NCBI GenBank assembly: GCA_964500225.1
Contig: CAZCOA010000001.1
Coordinates: 62,001-126,000, forward strand
From: JAAYDY01 sp964500225
GTDB taxonomy: Bacteria; Planctomycetota; Phycisphaerae; FEN-1346; JAACEH01
Length of the DNA stretch: 64,000 nucleotides
Reading direction: 5' to 3'
Both the position numbers and the translations under genes were made by a program. Positions 40,701 to 50,094 of the stretch are shown one piece after another (position 1 is the stretch's first letter; each line of letters begins with the position of its first letter). The notes beneath the pieces were generated by a model. The model saw nothing but the letters and a program-made list of their open reading frames with translations. It did not search any database and had not been told where the DNA came from.

Positions 40701-42449
40701 ATGCAAGTCCTAAAAGGCATACCTGTCAGCCCGGGCGTCGTCCAGGCGCCGGCCGTTGTCCTCGATAGCGAGGAAATGGTCATTCCGCAACGGCAGATCC
40801 GGCAGAACGAGATCGAATCTGAGCTTCAGCGGCTCCACGACGCCATCGAAAAATCCAGCGCCGAACTGAACGACCTCAGCCGCAAAGTCTCCGAAACCAT
40901 CGGCGAGCAACTCGGCGAAATCTTCAAGGTGCACCTCGCCATGCTCAACAGCGCCCAGCTCCAGGGCGAGTTCGAGCGGACGATTCGCGAGCAACTGCTC
41001 TGCCCCGAGTACGCCGTCAGCACCGTATTGCGCGGTTACGCCCGGCGGTTCCGCGACATGAAGGATCCGTACCTGGCGGAGCGCGTGCAGGACGTGTACG
41101 ACATCGAGCGGCGGCTGTTGCGTCATCTGATCGGCGCCAAACGCGAGCACCTCAAGGCGCTCGACCGTCCGCACGTGCTGGTCGCCCACGACCTGACGCC
41201 CAGCCAGACGGCGGCCCTGGACCGCAGCCGGATCCTGGCGTTCGCCACCGACGTCGGCGGCCGGACGAGCCACACGGCCATCGTCGCCCGGGCCATGAAC
41301 ATCCCCGCCGTCGTCGGGCTCCAGAGCGTCTCGACCGACACCAACGGCGGCGAAGAGGTCATCATCGACGGCAACCGCGGCCTGGTGATTATCGGCCCGG
41401 ACGCCGAGACGGTGCAGCGGTACCGGACGTACATGCAGCAGGCGCAGCGGCTGGAGAGCGACCTGACGTCGCTGCGCGACCTGCCGGCCGTGACCAAGGA
41501 CGGGCACGAGGTCACGCTGTATGGCAACATCGAATTCCCGCAGGAAGTGGCCACGTGCCTGAAACGCGGAGCCACAGGCATCGGCCTCTATCGGACGGAG
41601 TTTCTCTACCTGGACCGCGACGAAGACCCGACCGAGGAAGACCACTACCAGGCGTACGCAGAAGCGATCAAGCTGCTCCAGGGGCGGCCCATCACCATCC
41701 GCACCTGCGACCTCGGGGCCGACAAGTTCACCCACGTCTCGGGCGAAGAGAGCGAACGCAACCCGTTCCTCGGGCTGCGCAGCATCCGCTACAGCCTCCA
41801 GCACGTGGACCTGTTCAAAACCCAGTTGCGGGCCATCCTCCGCGCCAGTGCGCTGGGACCGGTGCGTATCCTGTTCCCGCTGATCACCAATCTGCGCGAA
41901 CTGCGACACGCCAAGATGCTCCTGAACGACGTTCGCGAGGACCTGCAAGAGGAAGGCATCCCGTTCGACCGCGATATGAAGGTGGGCATCATGGTCGAGG
42001 TGCCGTCGGTGGCGATTCTGCCGCGGCAGTTTGCCCGGGAGTGCGATTTCTTCAGCATCGGGACCAACGATCTGGTGCAGTACACCCTGGCCGTGGACCG
42101 GCTGAACGAGCGGGTGGCCAGCATATTCACGCCGGCGCACCCGGCCGTCGTGACGCTGATTCACAACGTGGTCCAGGCCGCCAAGGCCGAGGGCATCGAG
42201 GTAAGCGTGTGCGGCGAAATGGGCGGCGACCCCGTTTTCACCCTGCTTCTGGTCGGCCTGGGCGTGGACACCATCAGCACGGCCGCCACAAGCATCCCGG
42301 AGATCAAGAAAATGATCCGATCAACCTCGATGCGCCAGGCCCGGCGCGTGGCCAACAAGGTCCTGACGCTCGAAAGCGACCGGGAAATCGCCACGTACCT
42401 GAACGAAGTGGCGAGGCAGATTATTCCGGAAGCCTTCGCCGAGGAATGA
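40701..42449 (+). CDS. ptsI: PTS phosphoenolpyruvate-protein phosphotransferase (EI)
   Basis: A 582-residue enzyme I that takes phosphate from PEP and passes it to HPr. The phosphorylated histidine is His191 in GGRTSHTAIVAR. The PEP-binding domain shows GIGLYRTEFLYLDR, NPFLGLRSIRYSL, FFSIGTNDLVQYTLAVDR and the catalytic Cys in SVCGEMGGDP. Length and order match the family. ATG at 40701 is chosen; no strong ribosome site is visible, and the junction with ptsH may be read through. It completes the hpf-ptsN-ptsH-ptsI operon. Confidence 0.93.
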   Translation: MQVLKGIPVSPGVVQAPAVVLDSEEMVIPQRQIRQNEIESELQRLHDAIEKSSAELNDLSRKVSETIGEQLGEIFKVHLAMLNSAQLQGEFERTIREQLLCPEYAVSTVLRGYARRFRDMKDPYLAERVQDVYDIERRLLRHLIGAKREHLKALDRPHVLVAHDLTPSQTAALDRSRILAFATDVGGRTSHTAIVARAMNIPAVVGLQSVSTDTNGGEEVIIDGNRGLVIIGPDAETVQRYRTYMQQAQRLESDLTSLRDLPAVTKDGHEVTLYGNIEFPQEVATCLKRGATGIGLYRTEFLYLDRDEDPTEEDHYQAYAEAIKLLQGRPITIRTCDLGADKFTHVSGEESERNPFLGLRSIRYSLQHVDLFKTQLRAILRASALGPVRILFPLITNLRELRHAKMLLNDVREDLQEEGIPFDRDMKVGIMVEVPSVAILPRQFARECDFFSIGTNDLVQYTLAVDRLNERVASIFTPAHPAVVTLIHNVVQAAKAEGIEVSVCGEMGGDPVFTLLLVGLGVDTISTAATSIPEIKKMIRSTSMRQARRVANKVLTLESDREIATYLNEVARQIIPEAFAEE

Positions 42450-42559
42450 CAGTACAATGCGCACCATGCGCCGCCCCAGACGGCGCGGAGTCGCGATCAG
42501 ACAACCAGGAAAGGCATCAGGTCGTCGCGCCGCAGCGTGCGGCAGAGGCCTGAATCGTT

Positions 42560-43189
42560 ATGTTTCGACAACGGATTCGCATCCAATATCGTGTGGAAGG
42601 AGACAAGAGGTTTCTGTCGCATCATGACACGATGCGGCTGTGGCACCGGGTGCTGCGTCGCAGCGGGCTGCCGTTGCGGATGACCGAAGGGTTTCACGTG
42701 AGACCGCGCATGTCGTTTGCCCTGGCCCGCGGCGTCGGGATTGCCTCGGAGTCGGAATGGCTCGAATTCGAGCTGGCCGACTGGGTCAACCCCGATACCG
42801 TGGCCCAAGCCCTGGCCAGGCAACTGCCGGACGGCCTCACCCTCCGCCAGATCGACACGGTGGCGCCCAGTCAACGAGCCCTGGCCGTCAGAGCCCGCTA
42901 CCGGATCGACCTGGCCGAGCGGCCGGCCGACCTGCCGCAACGAGTCGCGTCGCTGCTGGCGCGGGACCGTCTTCCCGTGGAGCGGGGCGACGACGACCAC
43001 CGACGTCAGGTGGACATCCGTCCGCTGATAGCGGCTCTGGAGTGCTCCGCAGGAGTCCTGAGCCTGACGGCGGAGTGCCGTCCGGAGGGCACTCTGCGGC
43101 CGGACGAAGTGCTTGCCGGCCTTGGCCTTACGTCCGAGGGGCGAGCCCGTGCCACCGTTACCCGCACCGACTTGGTCCTGGGCGACTGA
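42560..43189 (+). CDS. DUF2344 / radical-SAM-linked protein (TIGR03936), stand-alone
   Basis: A 209-residue protein. RIRIQYRVEGDKRFLSHHDTMRLWHRVLRRSGLPLRMTEGFHVRPRMSFALARGVGIASESEWLEFEL is a full match to the TIGR03936 domain normally fused to, or next to, a TIGR03960-type radical SAM protein. No such partner is adjacent. An RNase E/G gene follows at 169 bases, a conserved arrangement in many bacteria. It probably assists an RNA- or ribosome-related modification, but no activity is proven. Confidence 0.85.
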   Translation: MFRQRIRIQYRVEGDKRFLSHHDTMRLWHRVLRRSGLPLRMTEGFHVRPRMSFALARGVGIASESEWLEFELADWVNPDTVAQALARQLPDGLTLRQIDTVAPSQRALAVRARYRIDLAERPADLPQRVASLLARDRLPVERGDDDHRRQVDIRPLIAALECSAGVLSLTAECRPEGTLRPDEVLAGLGLTSEGRARATVTRTDLVLGD

Positions 43190-43357
43190 ACCTCTGGCCT
43201 TCCCACCTCGCGAATCCACGGGCATCCGGCGGCAAACCGGCAACCGCAGGGCCGACGACGCCGAGCGGCCTGCCACAGCATGGAGCGCCAAGCAGAACAA
43301 GGCGTCGCCGCCGGCGGATAGAACGCCCGGGAACGTCTGGAAAGGAACCCCAACACG

Positions 43358-45490
43358 ATGAGCAAACAGATGTTCGTCAACGCCATCGACAGCGAGGAAT
43401 GTCGAATTGCCGTGATGGAAAACGGCGAGTTGCAGGAGCTATACATTGAACGGTCGTCGCTCGGCCACCACGTGGGCAACGTCTACAAGGGCCGCGTGAC
43501 CAACATCGAGCCGAGCATCCAGGCGGCGTTTATCGATTACGGACAGCCGAAGAACGGATTTCTGCATGTCAGCGACGTGTCGCCGAGCTATCACCCCGAG
43601 AGCTTGAAGGCTCGCGGGCAGACGCATCCGCCGATCGAGCGGATTCTGAAGCGCGGCCAGGAAGTAATCGTCCAGGTGACCAAGGAGGGTCTGGGCACCA
43701 AGGGCGCGACGATGAGCACGTACCTGAGCATCGCGGGGCGGTACCTGGTGCTGATGCCTGGCCTGAGCCGCGTGGGCGTGAGCCGCAAAATCGAGGACGA
43801 CGACAGCCGCAACAAACTGCGCGACGTGCTGGCGACGCTGGATCGGCCGAAGAACATGGGCCTGATTGCGCGGACGGCCGGCCTGGACCAGCCGAAGCGT
43901 GAGCTTCAGCGCGACCTGATCTACTTGAAGCGGGTCTGGAAGCTGATCTCGGAGCGAATCGCCACGTCGAAGGCCCCTGCCGAGATTTTCCGCGAGTCCG
44001 ACCTGGTGGTGCGGACGATGCGCGACATCTTCACGACCGACATCGAGCGCGTCTATATCGACGACCCCGACGTGGCCCGCCGGGCGCGCGATTTCCTTGA
44101 GATGACCATGCCGCGCTACGCCAACTGCATCACGCTGTACGAGGACCGCATACCGCTGTTTCACCGGTTCGGGCTGGAAGAGGAAGTCGCCAAGGTTTAC
44201 GACCGGACGGTGCCGCTGCCATGCGGCGGGTATCTGGTCATCGACCAGGCGGAAGCCCTGGTGGCCATCGACGTGAACTCAGGCAAGTTCCGCACGGAGA
44301 AGAACGCCGAAGAATCGGCCTACAAGCTGAACCTCGAAGCCGCCAAGGAAATCGCCCGACAGCTCCGCTTGCGCGACCTGGGCGGCGTCATCGTCATGGA
44401 TTTTGTCGATATGCGGTCCGAGAAACATCGTCGTGGCGTCGAAGAGATGCTTCGCAAAGAGCTCAAGCGCGACCGCGCGCGGCAAAAAATACTCAGAACG
44501 AGCAAGTTCGGACTGATCGAGATGACCCGACAGCGCATGCGGCCAAGTATCGAGCGATCCACGTTCATGGAGTGCCCGCACTGTCGTGGCTCGGGTCTGA
44601 TCAAGACCGCCGAGTCGATGAGCCTGGAGGTCATGCGTCAGCTCGCCCTGGCCGTCAGCCAGGACAACGTGCAACAGGTCGAAGTGACGGTGCATCCGAC
44701 CGTGGGCCATTACATCCACAACCGCAAACGCCGGGCCCTGGTGAAGCTCGAAGAGAGGTCCGGCAAGCGAATCATGGTCCTGTCGGACGACCGCGGCGGC
44801 CAGGAAATGGTCCAGTTCCACTGTCAGGACAGCCGCGGCCTGCCGGTGAAGTTCGATCCGCAGGAGGCCGCGAGGCAGCAGCGGCTGAAAGTGCAGCAGG
44901 AGCAGCAACAGAAGCCCGCGCCGAGCCCCGCGCCGACCGTGTCGGCGGCCAAGGAACCCTCGCCGGTGCCGAACGAGAACGAGACGGAGCGGCAAACCGC
45001 GTCCGAAACACCCTCGCCGCCTCCGGGCGGCGCTGCGGCGACGACGTCCGCGGTCGCTGCGGGCACCGCAGGCGATCCCGGGGTCTGCGGCGTTCCCGGC
45101 GGCACGGGCGTCAGGCGGTCGCGGTCGCGCGGCGGGCGTCGGCGACGGTCCAGGGCCAAAGGCATCATGGCGACGGGCCCGGGCAATGGCACGCCGGGCG
45201 GCGACCTTGCGAGCGGCGGCCCGCCCCAGGCGCAAGCCCCTGCGGCAGGCGACATTCCCCGCGAGCCGTCCGTCGCAGGGCTGGTCGCCGCGGTGGGCGT
45301 CCCTGTAAAGCCGGCGGCCCCGGCAGCCGCCGAGGCTGCCCCCTCGGCGCCGGCCCCGGCAGCCGACGCCGCCCAGACCAAGCCCAAGCGGCGGCGACGG
45401 CGACGGTCGGCCAAGAAGCCGCCGCAGGACGGACAGAGTCCGCCCGCCGACAATGGCCTGGCCGGCCCGTCCGGCCAGCCCCAGAGTTAA
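43358..45490 (+). CDS. Ribonuclease E/G
   Basis: A 710-residue endoribonuclease. The S1 domain is at residues ~35-130 (VGNVYKGRVTNIEPSIQAAFIDYG). The catalytic DNase-I-like domain contains Asp305 in VAIDVNSGK and Asp348 in GGVIVMDFVDM, which bind Mg2+, and the zinc-link CPHC at 406-409. These positions agree within two residues with E. coli RNase E. After residue ~510 the chain is a low-complexity Ala/Pro tail with arginine-rich patches (RRSRSRGGRRRRSRAKG, KPKRRRRRRSAKK), which probably bind RNA or other degradosome proteins. The tail is unlike that of E. coli. Confidence 0.93.
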   Translation: MSKQMFVNAIDSEECRIAVMENGELQELYIERSSLGHHVGNVYKGRVTNIEPSIQAAFIDYGQPKNGFLHVSDVSPSYHPESLKARGQTHPPIERILKRGQEVIVQVTKEGLGTKGATMSTYLSIAGRYLVLMPGLSRVGVSRKIEDDDSRNKLRDVLATLDRPKNMGLIARTAGLDQPKRELQRDLIYLKRVWKLISERIATSKAPAEIFRESDLVVRTMRDIFTTDIERVYIDDPDVARRARDFLEMTMPRYANCITLYEDRIPLFHRFGLEEEVAKVYDRTVPLPCGGYLVIDQAEALVAIDVNSGKFRTEKNAEESAYKLNLEAAKEIARQLRLRDLGGVIVMDFVDMRSEKHRRGVEEMLRKELKRDRARQKILRTSKFGLIEMTRQRMRPSIERSTFMECPHCRGSGLIKTAESMSLEVMRQLALAVSQDNVQQVEVTVHPTVGHYIHNRKRRALVKLEERSGKRIMVLSDDRGGQEMVQFHCQDSRGLPVKFDPQEAARQQRLKVQQEQQQKPAPSPAPTVSAAKEPSPVPNENETERQTASETPSPPPGGAAATTSAVAAGTAGDPGVCGVPGGTGVRRSRSRGGRRRRSRAKGIMATGPGNGTPGGDLASGGPPQAQAPAAGDIPREPSVAGLVAAVGVPVKPAAPAAAEAAPSAPAPAADAAQTKPKRRRRRRSAKKPPQDGQSPPADNGLAGPSGQPQS

Positions 45491-45569
45491 CCGTTGCAAG
45501 GCGGGGCCGACCGGCACACGATATCGCCTGGTGTAAGGCTGGTTCTGTTTCGACAGGGAGGTTGTAGCG

Positions 45570-46997
45570 TTGGCAAGCATACTGGAATCGGAATCGCGAT
45601 TGCGCAAAATCGTGGACAGCCAGGGACAGCAGCATGTGTTCCGCTTCTGGGACCAGCTCAACACGGCACAACGGGAGCAGTTGCTCAGGGAACTGGATTC
45701 GCTGGATTTCGAGGAAGTGTCGCGGCTGATTCAGCAACATATCAAGGGCAACGAGGCCGGCCACGGAGTGTCGCATCCGGAGCCGAGTCCGTACATTCGC
45801 CTCCCGCAGACCGAAGAGGAACATCGCCGGTACCAGGAAGCCTGGGAGCAGGGGGTGGAAACGGTGCGTCAAGGCCGCGTGGCGGCGTTTCTGGTGGCCG
45901 GCGGCCAGGGCACGCGACTGGGGTACGACGGCCCGAAGGGTTGTTTCCCCATCGGACCGATCAGCAACAAGACACTGTTCCAGCTTTTTGCCGAGAAGAT
46001 CCTGGCGACGTGCCGCCGCTACGGCGCGGTGGTGCCGTGGTACATCATGACAAGCCGCGACAACGACGAAATCAGCCGCCGCTTCTTCGAGGAGCACAAC
46101 TACTTCGGCCTGTCGCGCGAGAACGTGCTGTTTTTCCGCCAGGGCATGATGCCGGCGGTGGACCAGGACGGGCTTTTGCTCATGGACAGCCCCTACTCCC
46201 TGGCGTTGACGCCGGACGGCCATGGCGGCGCCATCCGCGCCCTGAAGCGCAGCGGCGCTCTGGACGACATGGCTCGCCGCGGCGTGGCCTACATCTCGCA
46301 TTTCCAGGTGGATAACGTGCTCGTGCAGCCGATCGATCCGGTCTTCATCGGGTTCCACGTGCAAACGGGCAGCCAGATGTCGAGCCGCATGGTCAAGAAA
46401 CGCTCGCCCGACGAGCGCGTCGGCAACTTCTGCCTGGTGGACGGGCGGCTGCACGTCATCGAATACAGCGACATGCAGCCCGAATTGGCCGAGCGCCGCC
46501 GGCCCGACGGCAGCCTTTACTTCGAGGCGGGCAACGTGGCCATTCACATCTACGACGTGGATTTCGTCAATCAGCTCAACCAGCGCGGCTACGAGTTGCC
46601 GTTCCACCGGGCGTGGAAAAAGGTGCCGTTCGTCAACGACCTGAGCCACCGTATCCGCCCGCGGCAGCCCAATGCCAACAAGTTCGAGATGTTCGTTTTC
46701 GACGCACTGCCGGCGGCTCGCCGCACGATGGTCCTCGAGGGCGCCCGCGAGAGCATCTTCAGCCCCGTCAAGAACGCCCGGGGCGAAGACTCCGTCGAGA
46801 CCGCCCAACGCGACATGATGGCCGAGGTGGTGCGATGGCTGAAGGCCGCCCACGTCAAGACGCCCACGAACGATAAGGGCGAACCGACCGTGAAGCTCGA
46901 AGTATCGCCGCTGTTCGCGCTGGACGAAACGGAGTTCGTCGAAAAGGTCCGACAGCAGGGCCTGACGGCCGTCACACAGGACACGTACTTCGAGTGA
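45570..46997 (+). CDS. UDP-N-acetylhexosamine/UDP-sugar pyrophosphorylase, eukaryote-type
   Basis: A 475-residue nucleotidyltransferase of the UDPGP type I family, like eukaryotic UAP1. The activating-site motif is LVAGGQGTRLGYDGPKGCFPIG near residue 110, and MTSRDNDEISRRFF, FFRQGMMPAVD, LTPDGHGGAIRAL, VDNVLVQPIDPVFIGFH and NANKFEMFVFDALP follow. It makes UDP-GlcNAc or a related UDP-sugar, unlike the GlmU used by most bacteria. TTG at 45570 is the start: GGGAGG lies 8 bases upstream. It follows RNase E/G by 79 bases and may share its transcript. Confidence 0.88.
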   Translation: MASILESESRLRKIVDSQGQQHVFRFWDQLNTAQREQLLRELDSLDFEEVSRLIQQHIKGNEAGHGVSHPEPSPYIRLPQTEEEHRRYQEAWEQGVETVRQGRVAAFLVAGGQGTRLGYDGPKGCFPIGPISNKTLFQLFAEKILATCRRYGAVVPWYIMTSRDNDEISRRFFEEHNYFGLSRENVLFFRQGMMPAVDQDGLLLMDSPYSLALTPDGHGGAIRALKRSGALDDMARRGVAYISHFQVDNVLVQPIDPVFIGFHVQTGSQMSSRMVKKRSPDERVGNFCLVDGRLHVIEYSDMQPELAERRRPDGSLYFEAGNVAIHIYDVDFVNQLNQRGYELPFHRAWKKVPFVNDLSHRIRPRQPNANKFEMFVFDALPAARRTMVLEGARESIFSPVKNARGEDSVETAQRDMMAEVVRWLKAAHVKTPTNDKGEPTVKLEVSPLFALDETEFVEKVRQQGLTAVTQDTYFE

Positions 46998-47034
46998 GGG
47001 CCGCTCGGGGAACGCAAAGCGCTACGGCCGTTTC

Positions 47035-48435
47035 TCAGTGAGACTGAGGCGGAATGCCGCGCCGCAGGCGCAGACCTATCAGTCGCTCGAAATCGTAGGT
47101 GCGCCGGGCCGTCTCCAGCAGCTCGACCCAGTCCACGGCTTGCATGCCGTCCATCAGCTTGAGGCCGTTGGCCTTCACCGTCATCGCGCGGCCGAAGTCC
47201 ATCATCAGCGGGCTCACTTCCACCTCGATCTCGCGAAGGTTCGTCGCCCGGATGTCCAGCGAGTTCTTCCCGGCGTCGACCGTCACGTTGATCTCGAACG
47301 CCTCCCGCTCCAGAATCATCCGCCGCGCCTCCTGGGCGTCCATGGGCTTGTCGACGCGGAGCGTCTGACGGGCCGCGAAGTTGAAGTCCGGCTTGCTGCC
47401 CGTAACGGCGCGGACATACCAGGCCCGCCCGAGGCTCACGCGGTGAAAGACCATCCGGAACCGGGCGGGAAACGGGTCGCGGCGGGCGCCGGCAATGAAC
47501 CCGCGAACGCGAGGCCCGTCCAGGTCGATCTGGTGTCCCTGTCCGGCGTACTGGATGCCCTCGTATCGCGCGGCGCCCAAGGCCCTCATGCGGTCGTCAG
47601 CCTGGCGGCTCAGGGTGTTGATGCCCTGCGTCTGGCCCGGCAGGATATCGTGCTCGCCCCAGTGAGCCTGGATCGCCAGCGACAGGACGTTCTCCAGGTA
47701 GAAGGTCGTGCCCGCGGTGCCGGCCTCCGTCATCGGCCAGGCGGCCATGGGCACCGCGCCGCCCCACTGCCCCGGCGAGAACAGCACCGTGCCCCAGGTC
47801 GTGTAGCCCCCCTTGGAATACCCCGTCAGCACCGTGCGGTTGGAGTCCACGTTGACGCGGCGGCGCACATCGTCAAGCACGCGCAGCGGGCAGTCGATCA
47901 TGGAGGCCTCGGGGCGGTAGACGCCGACGGTCGGCGCTTCGGGGCACACGATCACATACGTGTCGGCGTCGGGCCCGAGCATGGCCTCGACGTAATCCAT
48001 GAAGCCGCCGGCGCTGCCGCCCGTACCGTGGCAGCCGATCACCAACGGCCAGGCGACGCCGGCATCGTGCCGATAGGCCGGGGGAATCCGCATCAGGTAC
48101 CGCACGGGGGGCGCGTCGCCGTCGGCGGGTGTCTCCAGTGCGTGGGTCTTTGGTGCCAGGGACGGAAACGGTGCCGTGCGGTGAAGCATCTGAATGACCA
48201 CGGGCCACTGCGGCGGAGCTACCTCGCCGAACTGACGTGCCAGCAGGGCTCGTTTCTGGACGTCCTGCTCGGCGAAGAACTCGCGAAGTACCTCGCCGGG
48301 CCGTCCGATGGCCGTCTCCGGAGTCGGGCGGCTGTCGTCGCCGTCGTCGGCTCGCGCCGGACCCGCGACCCATCCCAGCAGCGCCGGGAGAATCCACGCC
48401 GGAAGGAACAGACCGATTGCACGCCGTCGCGCCAT
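47035..48435 (-). CDS. Exported alpha/beta-hydrolase (esterase-like)
   Basis: A 466-residue protein with a signal peptide (LFLPAWILPALLGWVAGPARA). The hydrolase domain has WPLVIGCHGTGGSAGGF (oxyanion hole), VLTGYSKGGYTTW with the nucleophilic Ser, HWGEHDILPGQ with a probable acid, and GQGHQIDLD with the His. It resembles PHB-depolymerase/feruloyl-esterase-like enzymes. The C-terminal ~130 residues form a beta-rich domain. The start ATG at 48435 is inferred from the signal peptide. It lies 41 bases after queA on the same strand. Confidence 0.8.
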   Translation of the reverse strand: MARRRAIGLFLPAWILPALLGWVAGPARADDGDDSRPTPETAIGRPGEVLREFFAEQDVQKRALLARQFGEVAPPQWPVVIQMLHRTAPFPSLAPKTHALETPADGDAPPVRYLMRIPPAYRHDAGVAWPLVIGCHGTGGSAGGFMDYVEAMLGPDADTYVIVCPEAPTVGVYRPEASMIDCPLRVLDDVRRRVNVDSNRTVLTGYSKGGYTTWGTVLFSPGQWGGAVPMAAWPMTEAGTAGTTFYLENVLSLAIQAHWGEHDILPGQTQGINTLSRQADDRMRALGAARYEGIQYAGQGHQIDLDGPRVRGFIAGARRDPFPARFRMVFHRVSLGRAWYVRAVTGSKPDFNFAARQTLRVDKPMDAQEARRMILEREAFEINVTVDAGKNSLDIRATNLREIEVEVSPLMMDFGRAMTVKANGLKLMDGMQAVDWVELLETARRTYDFERLIGLRLRRGIPPQSH

Positions 48436-48476
48436 GGGCAGTGACCTCGCCCGCTCGTGCCGCCGGCCGCCCGGCG

Positions 48477-49520
48477 CTACTCGATCAGGCAACTGTCGCC
48501 GTACGAGTAGAACCGGTAGCCCTGGCGAATCGCTTCCTCGTAGGCCCTGAGCAGGAACTCGCGTCCGGCCAGGGCACTGACCATCATCAGCAGCGTGCTG
48601 CGCGGCAAATGGAAGTTCGTCACCAGCACATCCACCAGCTTGAACTCGAAGGGCGGATAGATGAACAAGTTGGTCTGGCCGGAACACGGGCCCAACGGCC
48701 CGCGGCGAGCCACCGTCTCGAGCACGCGGACCGTGGTGGTCCCGACGGCCACGACGCGGCGGCCCTGGGCCTTGGCGCGGTGAATCGCCTCGGCGGTGTC
48801 CGCCGGCAATTCGAACCGCTCGCTATGCATCCGATGATCCTCGACGCGGTCGGCCGTCACGGGGCGAAACGTCCCCAGGCCGACGTGCAGCGTCAGGTAC
48901 GCCAACTCAACGTCGCGCTGCCGGAGCCGTTCGATCACCTCGGGCGTGAAATGCAGCCCGGCCGTCGGCGCCGCCACTGCCCCGTCGCGACGCGCAAACA
49001 CCGTCTGATACCGCTCAGCATCCATCGCCGCGGTCCGTTCATCAACGTTACGGCGGTCGATGTAGGGCGGCAAGGGCGTCCGACCGACGCGCCGCAGCAG
49101 ATCGTAGGGGTCGGCGTCGGGCTGCGGCGTGACGATCCAGATGCCTTCGCCCTGGTGGGCGTCCAGTCGCAGCGACTGCTCCGGTGCACCGTCGATTACC
49201 AGACTCTCCCCCGGCTTGAGTCGTCCGCGCCCTCGCAGCAGGACTTCCCATCGCCCATCGTCCAGCCGGGACAGGAACAGCCCCTCGATCTGCGAGCCGG
49301 TGCGTCGGCGCATCGCGAGCCGCGCGGGCAGCACGCGGGTGTCGTTGAACACCATCAGGTCACCCGGCCGCAGCAACTCCGGCAACTCGACGAAACGGTG
49401 ATGATCGATGGTGCCCGATGTGCGGCACAAACGCATAAGGCGACTGGCGTCGCGACGGTCGGCGGGCGTCTGGGCGACGGCCTCGGCCGGAAGACGGTAA
49501 TCGAACAGGGCGGTATCCAT
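48477..49520 (-). CDS. queA: S-adenosylmethionine:tRNA ribosyltransferase-isomerase
   Basis: A 347-residue enzyme that adds the epoxycyclopentane part of queuosine to tRNA. Evidence: FDYRLPAEAVAQTPADRRDASRLM, MVFNDTRVLPARL, APTAGLHFTPEVIERL, TLHVGLGTFRPV, HRMHSERFELP and NFHLPRSTLLMMVSALAG. ATG at 49520 fits. A TATAAT ends 10 bases before it and there is no Shine-Dalgarno site, so the mRNA may be almost leaderless. The next gene downstream is the exported hydrolase. Confidence 0.95.
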   Translation of the reverse strand: MDTALFDYRLPAEAVAQTPADRRDASRLMRLCRTSGTIDHHRFVELPELLRPGDLMVFNDTRVLPARLAMRRRTGSQIEGLFLSRLDDGRWEVLLRGRGRLKPGESLVIDGAPEQSLRLDAHQGEGIWIVTPQPDADPYDLLRRVGRTPLPPYIDRRNVDERTAAMDAERYQTVFARRDGAVAAPTAGLHFTPEVIERLRQRDVELAYLTLHVGLGTFRPVTADRVEDHRMHSERFELPADTAEAIHRAKAQGRRVVAVGTTTVRVLETVARRGPLGPCSGQTNLFIYPPFEFKLVDVLVTNFHLPRSTLLMMVSALAGREFLLRAYEEAIRQGYRFYSYGDSCLIE

Positions 49521-49530
49521 GGCGGCGGCA

Positions 49531-49536
49531 ATTATA
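49531..49536 (-). promoter_or_regulatory. -10 box of queA
   Basis: A perfect TATAAT on the minus strand (49536 to 49531). A weak TTCCGC is at 16 bases upstream. The start codon begins 11 bases after the end of the box. Confidence 0.6.
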
Positions 49537-49681
49537 GCGATCTGCGCCGACAGCGGAAGCCTCCGGCTTCGCCCCTGGTGAATTTTCCCCCGCTGGTTCG
49601 CGTCAAGAATGACAGACATCTGGCCGATAAAGTGTCATCGCCGAGTATTAGACCGACATGCGCTTGGGGGAATCCGGAATC

Positions 49682-49891
49682 ATGGTCAGTGACTGTACGC
49701 AGCAGGACAACTTGCCACTTTCGACAATCGCTTCGCTCAGCCGTGAGGAACTCGTGGACCGGCTTCTGCATTTTCAAGGGAAGTTTGCTTTCGATTTCAA
49801 CCGCCAGTATCTGGAGCAGCAACCCACCGCCCAGTTGCGTCACATTCTTATGGCTGCTTTGAAGCACGCCTCCAGGCAACCTCCCTGCTGA
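49682..49891 (+). CDS. Small hypothetical protein (69 aa)
   Basis: A 69-residue soluble protein, MVSDCTQQ...LSREELVDRLLHFQGKFAFDFNRQYLEQQPTAQLRHILMAALKHA, with a mostly helical prediction and no known domain. It is less arginine- and proline-rich than the accidental frames around it, and the codon use looks genuine. Start at 49682 is uncertain; an ATG at 49658 would add 8 residues. Its function is unknown. It lies alone between divergent queA and an aminotransferase gene. Confidence 0.6.
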   Translation: MVSDCTQQDNLPLSTIASLSREELVDRLLHFQGKFAFDFNRQYLEQQPTAQLRHILMAALKHASRQPPC

Positions 49892-50094
49892 GGGCCCCGC
49901 CTTCTGTTGCGCCTGCCTGTAAACCGTTGGACAACCCCATGCTGGTTCTGAGCCGCCGCCACTAACGTCTTGCAATGGCGATGTGATTCGCTATTCTTAG
50001 GACTCGCTGGCAACCGAAATCGGCCGGAACGGCGGTTGCGGAGGCGCTGTGTCAGTTTCGGCAGTCACTGTACCTGAAGGGAGGAACTGCTGTT

